From NCBI RefSeq assembly GCF_008369065.1, contig NZ_VDFC01000046.1, positions 839,939 through 878,104 on the forward strand: a stretch of DNA of 38,166 nt. Direction: 5' to 3'. The notes beneath the pieces are model-generated. The model saw only the letters and a list, made by a program, of their open reading frames with translations, was not told the origin of the DNA and did no database searches. Below are positions 1 through 13,624 of this stretch, in pieces. Source of the stretch: Streptomyces apricus. GTDB lineage: Bacteria > Actinomycetota > Actinomycetes > Streptomycetales > Streptomycetaceae. The translations under genes were made by a program, and so were the position numbers. Every line of letters starts with the position of its first letter. Within the stretch, counting starts at the first letter, position 1.

Positions 1-1
1 G

Positions 2-931
2 CCCGGCCCGCCCCAGCTGCTGTACGCGGGCGTGGTCGACCAGAGCCGGGTCGTGCTGCTGTACGACGGCCTGCGCATCGCCCGGTACGCCGAGGCGAAG
101 GAGGGCACGCGGGGCGCCGCGCTCGACTTCGCGCGGGTCGACGGCGCCACGGCGGCGGACGCGGACGCGGTGGTCCTGGGCCGCTCGGACGGCAACGTCC
201 GCTATCTGACGGCGCCGTGGGTGCGTACCGTCGCCGTGCGCGACCTGCTGAAGGCCTCCGGCGCGGCCGGTACGACCGAGCTGACCCGCTCGGCGGACGG
301 GGTGACCGAGCCGTTCGCGAGCCCGGCCCTGCAGAGCGGCGCGTGCCGTTCCTGGAACGTGCTGGAGCTGATGGACCGCACCGGCACCCGGCTGGCGACC
401 GACCTCGGGGAGCTGACGCCCGCCCGGCTCACCGCGGGCCGTCCCGGAGCGGTGCGCGACGCCTCGGCGGCGGACTGGTCCCCGCTCGCCTGCTCCCTCG
501 CGGACGCCCGCGGCCAAGGCGTGCGCTCGGTCAACTCCTGGCGCTACGCCCGCCAGTCGCTGCCCGGAGCGAGCGGCACCGCGGACTGGCTGTGCACGCG
601 TGCGGAGACCTGGCGCGGCGGCGGCCCGCGGGTGCTCGCCCAGTTCCACGCGCCGGGGCAGCGGTTCGGCTCGGTGGTGGCGAAGGCGGAGAACGCGTCC
701 GCCTGCGGTGCGAAGGACCCGCACGTCCTGGCGGGCGCGCTGTGGAAGTCCGCCGGGGGCGACTGGTACCTCCTCGCGGCCGGCGCCCGGGACACCGCGT
801 CGATCCGGGCGACCGGCGGCGTCAGCGGGTCCGCCCAGGGCAGCCTGCTCGCCGTGCGCGCCGAACAGGGCGCGCAGGCGGGCCTGGAGGGGACGCTGGA
901 GGGCGGACGGGAGATCACGGGCCTGCGCTGA
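2..931 (+). CDS. Unrecognised protein, C-terminal part (5' end outside window)
   Basis: The frame is open from the first bases, so the gene begins upstream of the window; the GTG at 32 is probably internal. At least 309 residues remain. I do not recognise a family. The visible part has no membrane segment and contains four cysteines (in SGAC, LAC, WLC and ASAC contexts), a pattern that would fit two disulfides in an exported domain whose signal or anchor lies upstream; that is inference. The sequence is rich in Ala, Gly and Arg, with normal high-GC Streptomyces codon use. It ends 42 bp before the TetR gene on the same strand. Confidence 0.7.
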   Translation, partial: PGPPQLLYAGVVDQSRVVLLYDGLRIARYAEAKEGTRGAALDFARVDGATAADADAVVLGRSDGNVRYLTAPWVRTVAVRDLLKASGAAGTTELTRSADGVTEPFASPALQSGACRSWNVLELMDRTGTRLATDLGELTPARLTAGRPGAVRDASAADWSPLACSLADARGQGVRSVNSWRYARQSLPGASGTADWLCTRAETWRGGGPRVLAQFHAPGQRFGSVVAKAENASACGAKDPHVLAGALWKSAGGDWYLLAAGARDTASIRATGGVSGSAQGSLLAVRAEQGAQAGLEGTLEGGREITGLR

Positions 932-960
932 GAGGGGCGTTCGACGCCGGGACCGGTCGG

Positions 961-972
961 TAGGGTGGTCGT
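961..972 (+). promoter_or_regulatory. Candidate leaderless promoter of the TetR gene
   Basis: TAGGGT at 961-966 fits the TAnnnT -10 pattern and lies only 6 bp before the ATG at 973. No Shine-Dalgarno sequence fits in that space. Transcription would start at or next to the A of ATG, giving a leaderless mRNA. A weak TTCGAC at 940-945 is the best -35, at a short 15 bp spacing. Confidence 0.4.
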
Positions 973-1665
973 ATGACTACCGGGGTGCGCCGCAGGATGG
1001 GTGTCGAGGAACGACGGCAGCAGCTGATCGGTGTCGCCCTCGACCTGTTCAGCCGGCGCTCGCCGGACGACGTGTCCATCGACGAGATAGCCTCGGCCGC
1101 GGGCATCTCACGACCGCTGGTCTACCACTACTTCCCCGGCAAACTCAGCCTGTACGAGGCGGCCCTGAGGCGTGCCTCGGACGATCTGGCGGAACGTTTC
1201 GTTGAACCGCCGGAAGGGCCGCTGGGGGCGCGGCTGCTGCGGGTGATGCGGCGCTTCTTCGACTTCGTCGACGAGCACGGGCCCGGTTTCTCGGCGCTGA
1301 TGCGCGGCGGCCCGGCGGCCGGCTCCACGACCGCGAACGCCCTGATCGACGGGGTGCGGCAGGCCGCGTACCAGCAGATCCTGTCCCATCTGCGGATCGA
1401 ACGGCCGCCGGCCCGGCTGGAACTGGTGGTCCGCTCGTGGATTGCGCTGGCCGAGGCGACCGCCCTGCTCTGGCTGGACGGCCGCCGCATCCCGCGCGCC
1501 GAGCTGGAGGTCCAGCTGGTGCACGACTTCGCGGCCCTGGCGGCGGTGAGCGCGGCGGCGGACCCGGAGACGGCGGCGGTCCTGCGCGCCGCCCTGGCCG
1601 GGGAGGACCCGGCGGACAGCCCGTTCGCCAACCTGGTGGCCGGCCTGGTGAACCTGGCCGGCTAG
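973..1665 (+). CDS. TetR/AcrR family transcriptional regulator
   Basis: A 230-residue one-component repressor-type protein. Residues about 14-60 form the TetR DNA-binding domain; the helix-turn-helix reads SIDEIASAAGISRPLVYHYF, followed by the usual F-x-G-K and L-Y-x-A-x-x-R. The C-terminal ligand-binding part (about 75-230) is helical and contains a segment, WIALAEATALLWLDG, typical of the actinobacterial group with a TetR_C domain. The ligand and target are unknown. The start is the ATG at 973, directly after a -10-like box, so translation is probably leaderless. It converges on the tautomerase gene, with a terminator hairpin between them. Confidence 0.9.
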   Translation: MTTGVRRRMGVEERRQQLIGVALDLFSRRSPDDVSIDEIASAAGISRPLVYHYFPGKLSLYEAALRRASDDLAERFVEPPEGPLGARLLRVMRRFFDFVDEHGPGFSALMRGGPAAGSTTANALIDGVRQAAYQQILSHLRIERPPARLELVVRSWIALAEATALLWLDGRRIPRAELEVQLVHDFAALAAVSAAADPETAAVLRAALAGEDPADSPFANLVAGLVNLAG

Positions 1666-1670
1666 GACCT

Positions 1671-1692
1671 GTCCGCATCCGGCGGTGCGGAC
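1671..1692. terminator. Bidirectional terminator between tetR and tautomerase
   Basis: Perfect 7-bp stem GTCCGCA (1671-1677) / TGCGGAC (1686-1692) with an 8-nt loop. It lies in the 29-bp gap between two convergent stop codons, so it can serve both genes. Confidence 0.6.
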
Positions 1693-1694
1693 GG

Positions 1695-2051
1695 TCAGTC
1701 CACGAACTTCTGGTACGACGGCTCCAGGTCACGCACCTCCGCGGACGCGTGCAGCGCCACCCCGTCCACCGGCTTCACGTACGCCCGCACCAGCTCCAGC
1801 GTCCGTGAGGTCAGCGCGGACTTCACCTCGTCGGAGCGTCCCGGCAGCAGCGCCAGCGAGACGTGCACGAGCGCGTGCCCGGCCGTCTGCGCCCCGACCA
1901 CGACGTCGTCGACGGCCCGGAAGCGCGACTTGCACGCCTCGCTCTTCGCGGCGGCCGTCTCCACCACCACGGCGTGCAGGGCGACGGCGAACCCCTGCCG
2001 GTCGAAGCCCTCGGCGAGCGGGGCGGAGTAGTCGACGGTGATCTGCGGCAT
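1695..2051 (-). CDS. Tautomerase, 5-carboxymethyl-2-hydroxymuconate isomerase-like
   Basis: A 118-residue protein of the CHMI (HpcD-like) branch of the tautomerase superfamily. Members use Pro at position 2, exposed after Met removal, as the catalytic base. The protein begins MPQITVDYSA, so Pro2 is present with the ATG at 2051, preceded by GGGAG at 5-nt spacing. A GTG at 2057 would displace the proline and overlap the ribosome site, so I reject it. The C-terminal half has the family-like pattern VHVSLALLPGRS. The physiological substrate is unknown; there are no aromatic-degradation genes nearby. It follows the SpoIIE-type gene by 31 bp on the same strand, suggesting co-transcription. Confidence 0.85.
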   Translation of the reverse strand: MPQITVDYSAPLAEGFDRQGFAVALHAVVVETAAAKSEACKSRFRAVDDVVVGAQTAGHALVHVSLALLPGRSDEVKSALTSRTLELVRAYVKPVDGVALHASAEVRDLEPSYQKFVD

Positions 2052-2082
2052 GGGCACTCCCTGCTAGGCGACGGGGCTCACC

Positions 2083-3726
2083 CTAACCTCGGCCGGACGG
2101 CGCCCGGGGCGCCGGTTGCAGCGCGAGCATCGCGATGTCGTCCTCCCGTTCGTGCCCGAAGCAGTCGAGCAGCGTGTCGCACAGGGCCTCCAGACCGGGC
2201 GGCGCTCCCGCGCAGGCCGCCCGGAGGTGCTCCATGGAGACCGCGAGGTCGGTGCCGCGGGTCTCGATCAGCCCGTCGGTGACCATGAGGAGCCGGTCCC
2301 CCGCTTCGAGGAACAGCTCGGTGGGCGCCGGGTGCGGCAGCCCCACGCCGAGCAGCGGCCCGGACGCCTTGACGTAGTCGGCCGTGCCGTTGCCCCGCAT
2401 GACGAGCGGCGGGATGTGACCGGCGTTGGCGATGCGGGTGCGCCCGGTGGCGGGGTCGACGAGGACCAGGCAGACGGTGGCGGTCAGCGCGGGGTGGTAG
2501 TGCTGGAGCATCCGGTCCAGGCGCTCGGCGAGCGCCGCCGGGTCGCTCTCGTCGACGCAGTAGGCGCGCAGCGCGTGCCGGATCTCGACCATGACGGTGG
2601 CGGCGTCCAGCGAGTGCCCGACGACGTCGCCGACCGCGGCGAGCGCGCCCTCGCCGGTGCGCAGCACGGCGTAGAAGTCGCCCCCGATCTCGGTCTGCTG
2701 GGAGGCGGGCACGTAGCGGACCACGGTGTCGAGGCCGTGCAGTTCGGGCAGCCGGTGCGGCTGGGGCAGGAAGCTGTGCTGGAGGGTGAGGGCGACGTGC
2801 CGCTCGACCTGGTACATGAGCAGCGGTTCGGCGGCGAGCGCGGTGGCCTGGGCGAGCCGGGCCACCAGGGTCTCCTCCTCCGGGGCGAGCGCGCGCACCC
2901 CGCGGGTGGGCGTGGCCAGGCACACCGCGGCCTTGCCGTCCTGGGTGAGGTTGAGGACCAGCCGGGCGTCGTGCTGCACGCCGGGCCGGAAGAACCCGGC
3001 GGGCCACAGCGGCGCGGGCACCGTGGTGATCTGCACCCCGGACTGCCCGCGGGTGAGCCGCCTGAGCAGGCCGGCCACGGCCCGGTGGGCGCCCTCGTCG
3101 GGCGGCGCGAGCGAGCTGCGGTCCTTCGAGGTGCCGCGGTAGAGCTCGTCGTCCGCGCCGAGGAAGAAGACGGCGGCGGGTCCGCCGGTGAGGCGCGCGG
3201 TGCCGTTGGCGGCGGCGTCGGCGAGTTCCTGCAGGGAGCGGGCCGCCTGGATGGTGACGATCGTCTCCGACAGCAGGGTCAGCCGCCTGGCCAGCGCCTG
3301 GTCGTCGGCCCGCAGCCGGGCGCTGCGGACGGCGGCCCGGACCACCGCGTCGATCTCCTCGGGTTCGGTCGGCACCGTCAGGTACGCGTCGCCGCCCGCC
3401 TCAAGCCCCCGGCAGCGGTCTCCCGGGGAGACGGAGGAGGCGGAGAAGTGCACGACGGGCAGGTGGGCCATGTGCGGGCGGGCCTTGATGCGGCGGCACA
3501 GTTCGAAGCCGTCCATGTCCGCCAGGTCCACGTCGACGAGGGCCACGTCGGGCAGGATCCCCCTGCGCAGCCGTGCGTCGAGCTCGACGAGGGCCTCGTG
3601 GCCGGTGGCGACCGCGACGACCTGGTGGCCGGCCCGGCGCAGCAGCGCGCCGATGGCGTACCGACCCGCCGCCGTGTCGTCCACGAGCAGGACGGTCGCG
3701 TCTGTCCGTTTGCCGTTGACGTCCAT
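2083..3726 (-). CDS. Response-regulator receiver / GAF / SpoIIE-type PP2C phosphatase
   Basis: A 547-residue cytoplasmic signalling protein. Residues 10-130 are a CheY-like receiver with acidic pair D16-D17 and phosphoacceptor D65 (LVDVDLADMDG). The residue where receivers carry the conserved Lys is Val118 (YLTVP), so phospho-switching may be altered. A GAF-like segment follows at about 140-310. The C-terminal 215 residues are a PP2C/SpoIIE Ser/Thr phosphatase with metal-binding motifs GGDFYA, GDVVGHS, VTDGLIE and EDDIA. Such proteins usually dephosphorylate anti-anti-sigma factors, but no STAS or anti-sigma gene is visible here. I chose the ATG at 3726, with AGAGG upstream, over the GTG at 3744, which lacks a ribosome site. 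A tautomerase gene follows. Confidence 0.88.
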   Translation of the reverse strand: MDVNGKRTDATVLLVDDTAAGRYAIGALLRRAGHQVVAVATGHEALVELDARLRRGILPDVALVDVDLADMDGFELCRRIKARPHMAHLPVVHFSASSVSPGDRCRGLEAGGDAYLTVPTEPEEIDAVVRAAVRSARLRADDQALARRLTLLSETIVTIQAARSLQELADAAANGTARLTGGPAAVFFLGADDELYRGTSKDRSSLAPPDEGAHRAVAGLLRRLTRGQSGVQITTVPAPLWPAGFFRPGVQHDARLVLNLTQDGKAAVCLATPTRGVRALAPEEETLVARLAQATALAAEPLLMYQVERHVALTLQHSFLPQPHRLPELHGLDTVVRYVPASQQTEIGGDFYAVLRTGEGALAAVGDVVGHSLDAATVMVEIRHALRAYCVDESDPAALAERLDRMLQHYHPALTATVCLVLVDPATGRTRIANAGHIPPLVMRGNGTADYVKASGPLLGVGLPHPAPTELFLEAGDRLLMVTDGLIETRGTDLAVSMEHLRAACAGAPPGLEALCDTLLDCFGHEREDDIAMLALQPAPRAPSGRG

Positions 3727-3747
3727 CTGCCAGCCTCTGGACACACT

Positions 3748-3782
3748 GGTGGGGCGGTCCGGGGTCCCGGGGCCGCCCCACC
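3748..3782 (-). terminator. Terminator after the amylase-pullulanase gene
   Basis: GGTGGGGCGG (3748-3757) pairs perfectly with CCGCCCCACC (3773-3782), with further G-C pairing inside. It lies 14 bp beyond the pullulanase stop codon and upstream of the phosphatase gene, so it should isolate the two transcripts. Confidence 0.6.
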
Positions 3783-3796
3783 AAGGTAGTGCCCCG

Positions 3797-9199
<5,403 letters not shown>

Positions 9200-9209
9200 G
9201 AGGATGCCT

Positions 9210-9230
9210 TTCAGCAAGAAGGATGCAAAG
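9210..9230 (-). promoter_or_regulatory. Possible MalR operator of the pullulanase gene
   Basis: On the minus strand the sequence reads CTTTGCAT, CCTT, then CTTGCTGAA. Two TTGC half-sites match those in the amylase and malE operators but are in a weaker, direct arrangement. The site overlaps the presumed transcription and translation start region. Confidence 0.35.
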
Positions 9231-9283
9231 AGCGGAAAGTTTTTACAGTGCTTGTCCGGGGTCGGTACCGGTCAAAAATTGCG

Positions 9284-9325
9284 CAGTTCCCCGCGCCCCT
9301 AGGTGCCTAGGGGCGCGGGGAACTG
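9284..9325 (-). terminator. Strong terminator after the alpha-amylase gene
   Basis: A perfect 20-bp inverted repeat: 9284-9303 pairs with 9306-9325, with core CCCCGCGCCCCTAGG. It lies 31 bp past the amylase stop codon. One arm belongs to a dispersed family (GGGGCGCGGGGAACTG) that recurs at 12620 and 37856. Confidence 0.75.
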
Positions 9326-9356
9326 AGCGACCGGCCCCCACCGGCCCGCAGACGAA

Positions 9357-10739
9357 TCAGCAGCTGGACTTGCCGGCGTACACAGCCAAGGCGGTGTTGG
9401 CGCCCAAGGTGGCGGTCAGCTGCCCCGACCCGTTCACCGTCACCGTCGTGCCGGCCTGCACGTTGCAGTACGTGCCGGCCGCGAGCGAGGTCTGGTAGGT
9501 GCGGGTCAGCGAGGACGACTCGTGGTTGACGGCCACGAAGCCCTTGCTGCCGCGGCCGAACGCGATCGCGTCGTTGCCGTTGTCCCACCAGTTGGTGACG
9601 GACTGCCCGCGCACGGCGTTGCGGAAGGCGACCATCGACTGGATCTCCGGCCAGGCGTGCTGGCACTTCCAGCCGTCCTGCCAGCAGGCGTTGACGGTGC
9701 CGCCGTTGGGCGGGCCCGCGTCCGTGGAGGAGAACTCGTAGCCGGAGTTGATGTCGGGCGCGCCGTAGGGGTAGGCCAGCATGAAGACGTTGGCCAGGGT
9801 GTAGGTGGCGTTGTCCTTGTAGCTGAGCGTGGAGCCGTTGCGCTCGGTGTCGTGGTTGTCGACGAAGACGCCCGAGACGCCGCTGTTCATGTAGCCCCAG
9901 CCCTCGCCGTAGTTCTTCAGGTAGGCGAGGTTCTCGTTGTTGAAGACCCGCTTGAGGTCGAAGGCGTAGCGGAACTCCTGGACGTCGCCGGTGCCCGTGT
10001 ACTCGGTGGGCTGGACGGCCTCGCCGGCGCCGTAGATGACCTCCTGCTTCCAGTACGCGGACGGGTTGCTCAGCCGGCCCTTGATGTTGGCGAGGTCGGC
10101 GGCCGGGATGTGCTTGGCCCCGTCGACGCGGAAGCCGTCGACGCCCAGGGAGAGCAGGTCGTTGAGGTACTTGGCGAGGGCGGAGCGGACGTACTCCTCG
10201 CCGGTGTCCAGGTCGGCGAGCCCGACGAGCTCGCAGTTCTGGACGTTGGCGCGGTCCTGGTAGTTGCTGATCTGGGAGGTGCAGTTGTCGAAGTCGGGCG
10301 CGGAGTACAGGCCCGGGTAGTTGTACTTGGTGTAGGACGAGCCGCCGGTGCCGGTGCCGCTGCCCGCCGACATGTGGTTGACCACGGCGTCGGCGACGAC
10401 CTTGACGCCGGCCGCGTGACACGTGTTCACCATGTTCTGGAAGGCGGTGCGGTCCCCGAGGCGGCCCGCGATCTTGTAGCTGACGGGCTGGTACGAGGTC
10501 CACCACTGCGCGCCCTGTATGTGCTCGGCGGGCGGGGAGACCTGGACGTACCCGTAGCCGGCCGGGCCCAGCCGGTTGGTGCACTCCTTGGCCACGGAGG
10601 CGAAGTTCCACTCGAAGAGGACGGCGGTGACGTCCTTGGTGCCGGGCGGGGCGGCGTGGGCGGTGCCGGCGATGCCGGTGGGGACGGCGAACGCGGCGGC
10701 CGCCAGGGCGAGCGCGCAGGAGAGAGCTCTCTTGGCCAT
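9357..10739 (-). CDS. Secreted alpha-amylase (GH13, Streptomyces type)
   Basis: A 460-residue extracellular endo-amylase. The signal peptide (MAKRALS, hydrophobic core, TAHA-APP cleavage) is followed by [14 protein letters not shown], typical of the animal-like Streptomyces group. The catalytic residues are visible: Asp in GFRVDGAKH, Glu in YGAGEAV and Asp in [19 protein letters not shown] supplies the conserved region I His. The protein stops after the all-beta domain C (ending YAGKSSC). It therefore lacks the C-terminal CBM20 starch-binding domain found in longer (about 566-residue) relatives. The ATG has GAGAAGGGA upstream. A palindromic CTTGC/GCAAG operator is 28 bp before the start, placing it in the MalR-type regulon. 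Confidence 0.93.
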   Translation of the reverse strand: MAKRALSCALALAAAAFAVPTGIAGTAHAAPPGTKDVTAVLFEWNFASVAKECTNRLGPAGYGYVQVSPPAEHIQGAQWWTSYQPVSYKIAGRLGDRTAFQNMVNTCHAAGVKVVADAVVNHMSAGSGTGTGGSSYTKYNYPGLYSAPDFDNCTSQISNYQDRANVQNCELVGLADLDTGEEYVRSALAKYLNDLLSLGVDGFRVDGAKHIPAADLANIKGRLSNPSAYWKQEVIYGAGEAVQPTEYTGTGDVQEFRYAFDLKRVFNNENLAYLKNYGEGWGYMNSGVSGVFVDNHDTERNGSTLSYKDNATYTLANVFMLAYPYGAPDINSGYEFSSTDAGPPNGGTVNACWQDGWKCQHAWPEIQSMVAFRNAVRGQSVTNWWDNGNDAIAFGRGSKGFVAVNHESSSLTRTYQTSLAAGTYCNVQAGTTVTVNGSGQLTATLGANTALAVYAGKSSC

Positions 10740-10766
10740 GTGGGGGTCCCTTCTCCGTTGAAGGTT

Positions 10767-10777
10767 CTTGCTGCAAG
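10767..10777 (-). promoter_or_regulatory. MalR-type operator of the alpha-amylase gene
   Basis: A perfect palindrome, CTTGC-A-GCAAG on the minus strand, itself framed by TTGAA (10758-10762 on the plus strand) and TTCAA (10779-10783). Streptomyces amylase promoters are known for CTTGCA/TGCAAG repeats bound by the MalR/Reg1 repressor. The same half-sites recur before malE and malR. Confidence 0.65.
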
Positions 10778-10808
10778 ATTCAACAGCGGTGCGGTGCCGC
10801 AGATCGTA

Positions 10809-10841
10809 GAAGCCCGCCTCCCAAAGGGGAAGACGGGCTTC
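10809..10841 (-). terminator. Terminator after the alpha-glucosidase gene
   Basis: On the minus strand GAAGCCCG pairs with CGGGCTTC, and the stem continues inward with TCTTCC/GGGAGG including G-T pairs, about 14 bp in total. A second small inverted repeat, TTTCCTG/CAGGAAA, lies between it and the stop codon (about 10847-10869). Confidence 0.7.
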
Positions 10842-10872
10842 TGAAATTTCCTGAAACTCCTTACAGGAAAAG

Positions 10873-12558
10873 TCAGACGGCGATCCACCACACGGTGGTG
10901 TCGGCGGACAGCTCCGCCGTGCCGTCGTCCGCCACGGCCACCTCGCCGCTCGCGAGCAGCACGCGCCCGTACGCGGGCACGGTCACCGTCTCGCCCAGGG
11001 TGTTGGTGGTGCAGGTGAACGCCCCGCGGCCGAAGGCCAGGACGCCCTCGGGTGCCGTCAGCCACTCCACCCGGTCCCCCGCGCCGAGCTCGGTCCGCTC
11101 ACGGCGCACGGCGAGCGCGGTCCTGTACAGCTCCAGGGTCGAGCCCGCGACGCCGGTCTGCGCCTCCACGCTCAGCTCGCCCCAGCCGGCCGGCTGCGGG
11201 AGCCAGCTGCCGCCGCTGCCGAAGCCGTACGACGAACCGCCGCGGGTCCACGGGATCGGCACCCGGCAGCCGTCGCGGAACCCGTCCTGGCCCGCGCCGC
11301 GGAAGTACGCCGGGTCCTGGCGCACCTCGTCCGGCAGGTCGACGACGTCCGGCAGGCCCAGCTCCTCGCCCTGGTACAGGTACGCCGACCCGGGCAGCGC
11401 GAGCATCAGCAGCGTCGCGGCGCGCGCCCGGCGCAGGCCCAGTTCCCGGTCCCCGGCGAGACGGATCTGGGTGCCGAGCCCGGCCGGGTTGGCGAACCGC
11501 GTGGCGTGCCGGGTCACGTCGTGGTTGGAGAGCACCCAGGTGGCGGGGGCGCCCACGGGCCGCATCGCGTCCAGGGTGCGGTCGATGCAGGCGCGCAGGT
11601 CCCCGGCGTCCCAGTGGGTGCTCAGGTACTGGAAGTTGAAGGCCTGGTGCAGTTCGTCGGGGCGCACGTAGTTGGCGGTGCGCTCGACGGTCGGCGTCCA
11701 TGCCTCGGCGACGAAGATGCGGTCGCCCGCGTACTCGTCGAGCACCAGGCGCCACTGGCGGTAGATCTCGTGCACCCCGTCCTGGTCGAAGAACGGCATG
11801 ACATCGTTGCCCAGCAGCTTCAGCTGCTCGTGGGATCCGAGGTCGGGCAGCCCTTCCGCCTTCACCAGGCCGTGCGCCACGTCGATGCGGAAGCCGTCGA
11901 CGCCCATGTCGAGCCAGAACCGCAGCACCGAGCGGAACTCGTCGCCGACCGCCGGGTGGTTCCAGTCGAAGTCGGGCTGCTCGGGCGCGAAGAGGTGGAG
12001 GTACCACTCGCCGGGGGTGCCGTCGGGCTCGGTGACCCGGGTCCAGGCGGGGCCGCCGAAGATGGACTCCCAGTCGTTGGGCGGCAGTTCGCCGTCCTCG
12101 CCCTTGCCCGGGCGGAAGTGGTAGCGCTCGCGGGCCGGTGAGCCCGGGCCCTCCGCGAGGGCCCGCTTGAACCACTCGTGCTGGTCGGAGGAGTGGTTGG
12201 GGACGAGGTCGACGATGATCCTGAGGCCCAGTCCGTGCGCGTCGCGGATCAGCGCGTCCGCGTCGAGCAGGTTGCCGAACATGGGATCGACGGCCCGGTA
12301 GTCCGCCACGTCGTAGCCGGCGTCGGCCTGCGGCGAGGCGTAGAAGGGGCTGAGCCACACGGCGTCCACGCCGAGGTCGCGCAGGTACGGGAGTCGGGCA
12401 CGTACGCCCTCCAGGTCCCCCATGCCGTCGCCGTTGCTGTCGGCGAAGCTGCGGGGGTAGACCTGGTAGATCACCGCGTCCCGCCACCAGTCGCGGCGGT
12501 CGGCGACGGTGGCGAGGGCGGAGTTCGGCGCCGGGTCGGCGGAGTGCTGCTGGCTCAT
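10873..12558 (-). CDS. aglA: Intracellular alpha-glucosidase (GH13, oligo-1,6-glucosidase/maltase type)
   Basis: A 561-residue cytoplasmic enzyme with no signal peptide. It has the N-terminal GH13 motif [20 protein letters not shown], then region [12 protein letters not shown], nucleophile Asp in [10 protein letters not shown], acid/base Glu in FVAEAWTP and Asp in LSNHDVTRH. It should hydrolyse imported maltose and maltodextrins from the non-reducing end to glucose. The ATG at 12558 follows AAGGA at 4-nt spacing; an ATG 27 bp upstream (12585) lacks a ribosome site. It sits downstream of malG but beyond a double hairpin, so expression depends on read-through or its own promoter. The symbol follows the equivalent position in S. 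coelicolor from memory. Confidence 0.9.
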   Translation of the reverse strand: MSQQHSADPAPNSALATVADRRDWWRDAVIYQVYPRSFADSNGDGMGDLEGVRARLPYLRDLGVDAVWLSPFYASPQADAGYDVADYRAVDPMFGNLLDADALIRDAHGLGLRIIVDLVPNHSSDQHEWFKRALAEGPGSPARERYHFRPGKGEDGELPPNDWESIFGGPAWTRVTEPDGTPGEWYLHLFAPEQPDFDWNHPAVGDEFRSVLRFWLDMGVDGFRIDVAHGLVKAEGLPDLGSHEQLKLLGNDVMPFFDQDGVHEIYRQWRLVLDEYAGDRIFVAEAWTPTVERTANYVRPDELHQAFNFQYLSTHWDAGDLRACIDRTLDAMRPVGAPATWVLSNHDVTRHATRFANPAGLGTQIRLAGDRELGLRRARAATLLMLALPGSAYLYQGEELGLPDVVDLPDEVRQDPAYFRGAGQDGFRDGCRVPIPWTRGGSSYGFGSGGSWLPQPAGWGELSVEAQTGVAGSTLELYRTALAVRRERTELGAGDRVEWLTAPEGVLAFGRGAFTCTTNTLGETVTVPAYGRVLLASGEVAVADDGTAELSADTTVWWIAV

Positions 12559-12608
12559 GGCTTCCTTGATACGTAACGGAGTCATTCGGTCAGTTTCGAC
12601 GCGACGGG

Positions 12609-12675
12609 GCGCCCCGTCAGGGGCGCGGGGAACTGCGCGACCAGCCACGACGGGCCGTCGGCCGGGCGACGGCCC
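12609..12675 (-). terminator. Double terminator after malG
   Basis: Two hairpins follow the malG stop (12691). The first is a perfect 9-bp stem, GGGCCGTCG (12652-12660) / CGACGGCCC (12667-12675). The second is a perfect 7-bp stem, GCGCCCC (12609-12615) / GGGGCGC (12620-12626). Together they mark the end of the malEFG operon. Confidence 0.6.
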
Positions 12676-12690
12676 GGGGCCACCGGACGG

Positions 12691-13611
12691 TCACCCCTTC
12701 GTGCCGCCCGCGGTCAGCCCGGTGACCAGGTTCTTCTGCACCAGATAGAAGAACGCCGACACCGGAATGGCCACCAGCACAGCCGTGGCAGCCATCAGGT
12801 TGCGCTGCGCGTCGTGCTCGCTGACGAAGCTTTGCAGCCCCACCGCGAACGTGTACTTCGTGTCGGACAGCAGGAACGTCGAGGCGAACGCGACCTCGCC
12901 GAACGCGGTGATGAAGCTGTAGAACGCGGCGACGGCGAGCCCCGGCTTGGCGAGCGGCAGGATCAGCCGGAAGAACGTGCCGAAGGGCGACAGCCCGTCG
13001 ACGCGTCCCGCCTCGTCGATCTCGAAGGGGATGGTGTCGAAGTACCCCTTGAGCAGCCACGCGCAGTACGGCACGGCGGTCGAGCAGTAGACGAGGACCA
13101 GGCCGAGGTAGCTGTCGATGAGCTGGAGTTCGCCGAGGATCTCGTACATCGGGACCATCAGGACGGCGACCGGGAACATCTGGGTCACCAGCAGCACCCA
13201 CATGAACTTGCGGTAGCCGGGGAAGCGCATGCGCGAGACCGCGTAGCCGGTGGTCGCGGCCACCATGACGCCGATGACGGTCGTGCCCAGCGACACGACG
13301 AGCGTGCTCTTCAGCCAGTCGAAGAACGGCGTGTGCTGCAGTACGAACGCGTAGTTGTCGAGCGTCATCTTGCCCCAGATGTCCTCCGGGTGCAGGTAGT
13401 CGTCCTTGTCCGGGCCGAGCGACAGGTAGACGAGCCAGACGATCGGGAAGAGCGCGATCAGGCTCGCGACGGTCAGGACGCCGTGCGAGGTGAGGGTGGT
13501 GGCGAGGCTGTTCTCGCCGCGCCGCCGGGGCCTGCGCGCCGGGGCGGTGCCCGCAGGGTCCTGGTCGGCCGGGGCGGGGTTCGTGACGGTCGTGGTGCTC
13601 GTGGTGCTCAT
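12691..13611 (-). CDS. malG: Maltose/maltodextrin ABC transporter permease MalG
   Basis: A 306-residue inner-membrane permease with six predicted hydrophobic segments. The first follows a Pro/Arg-rich N-terminus of about 45 residues. The cytoplasmic EAA loop that docks the ATPase is visible near residues 200-225 (EIDEAGRVDGLSPFGTFFRL). With MalF it forms the channel that takes maltodextrins from MalE. The ATG has GGAG at 5-nt spacing. It starts 13 bp after the malF stop, consistent with coupled expression. No ATPase gene is present; Streptomyces sugar importers usually share the remote ATPase MsiK, so that is the likely partner. Confidence 0.93.
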   Translation of the reverse strand: MSTTSTTTVTNPAPADQDPAGTAPARRPRRRGENSLATTLTSHGVLTVASLIALFPIVWLVYLSLGPDKDDYLHPEDIWGKMTLDNYAFVLQHTPFFDWLKSTLVVSLGTTVIGVMVAATTGYAVSRMRFPGYRKFMWVLLVTQMFPVAVLMVPMYEILGELQLIDSYLGLVLVYCSTAVPYCAWLLKGYFDTIPFEIDEAGRVDGLSPFGTFFRLILPLAKPGLAVAAFYSFITAFGEVAFASTFLLSDTKYTFAVGLQSFVSEHDAQRNLMAATAVLVAIPVSAFFYLVQKNLVTGLTAGGTKG

Positions 13612-13624
13612 GGGGACTCCTGCC

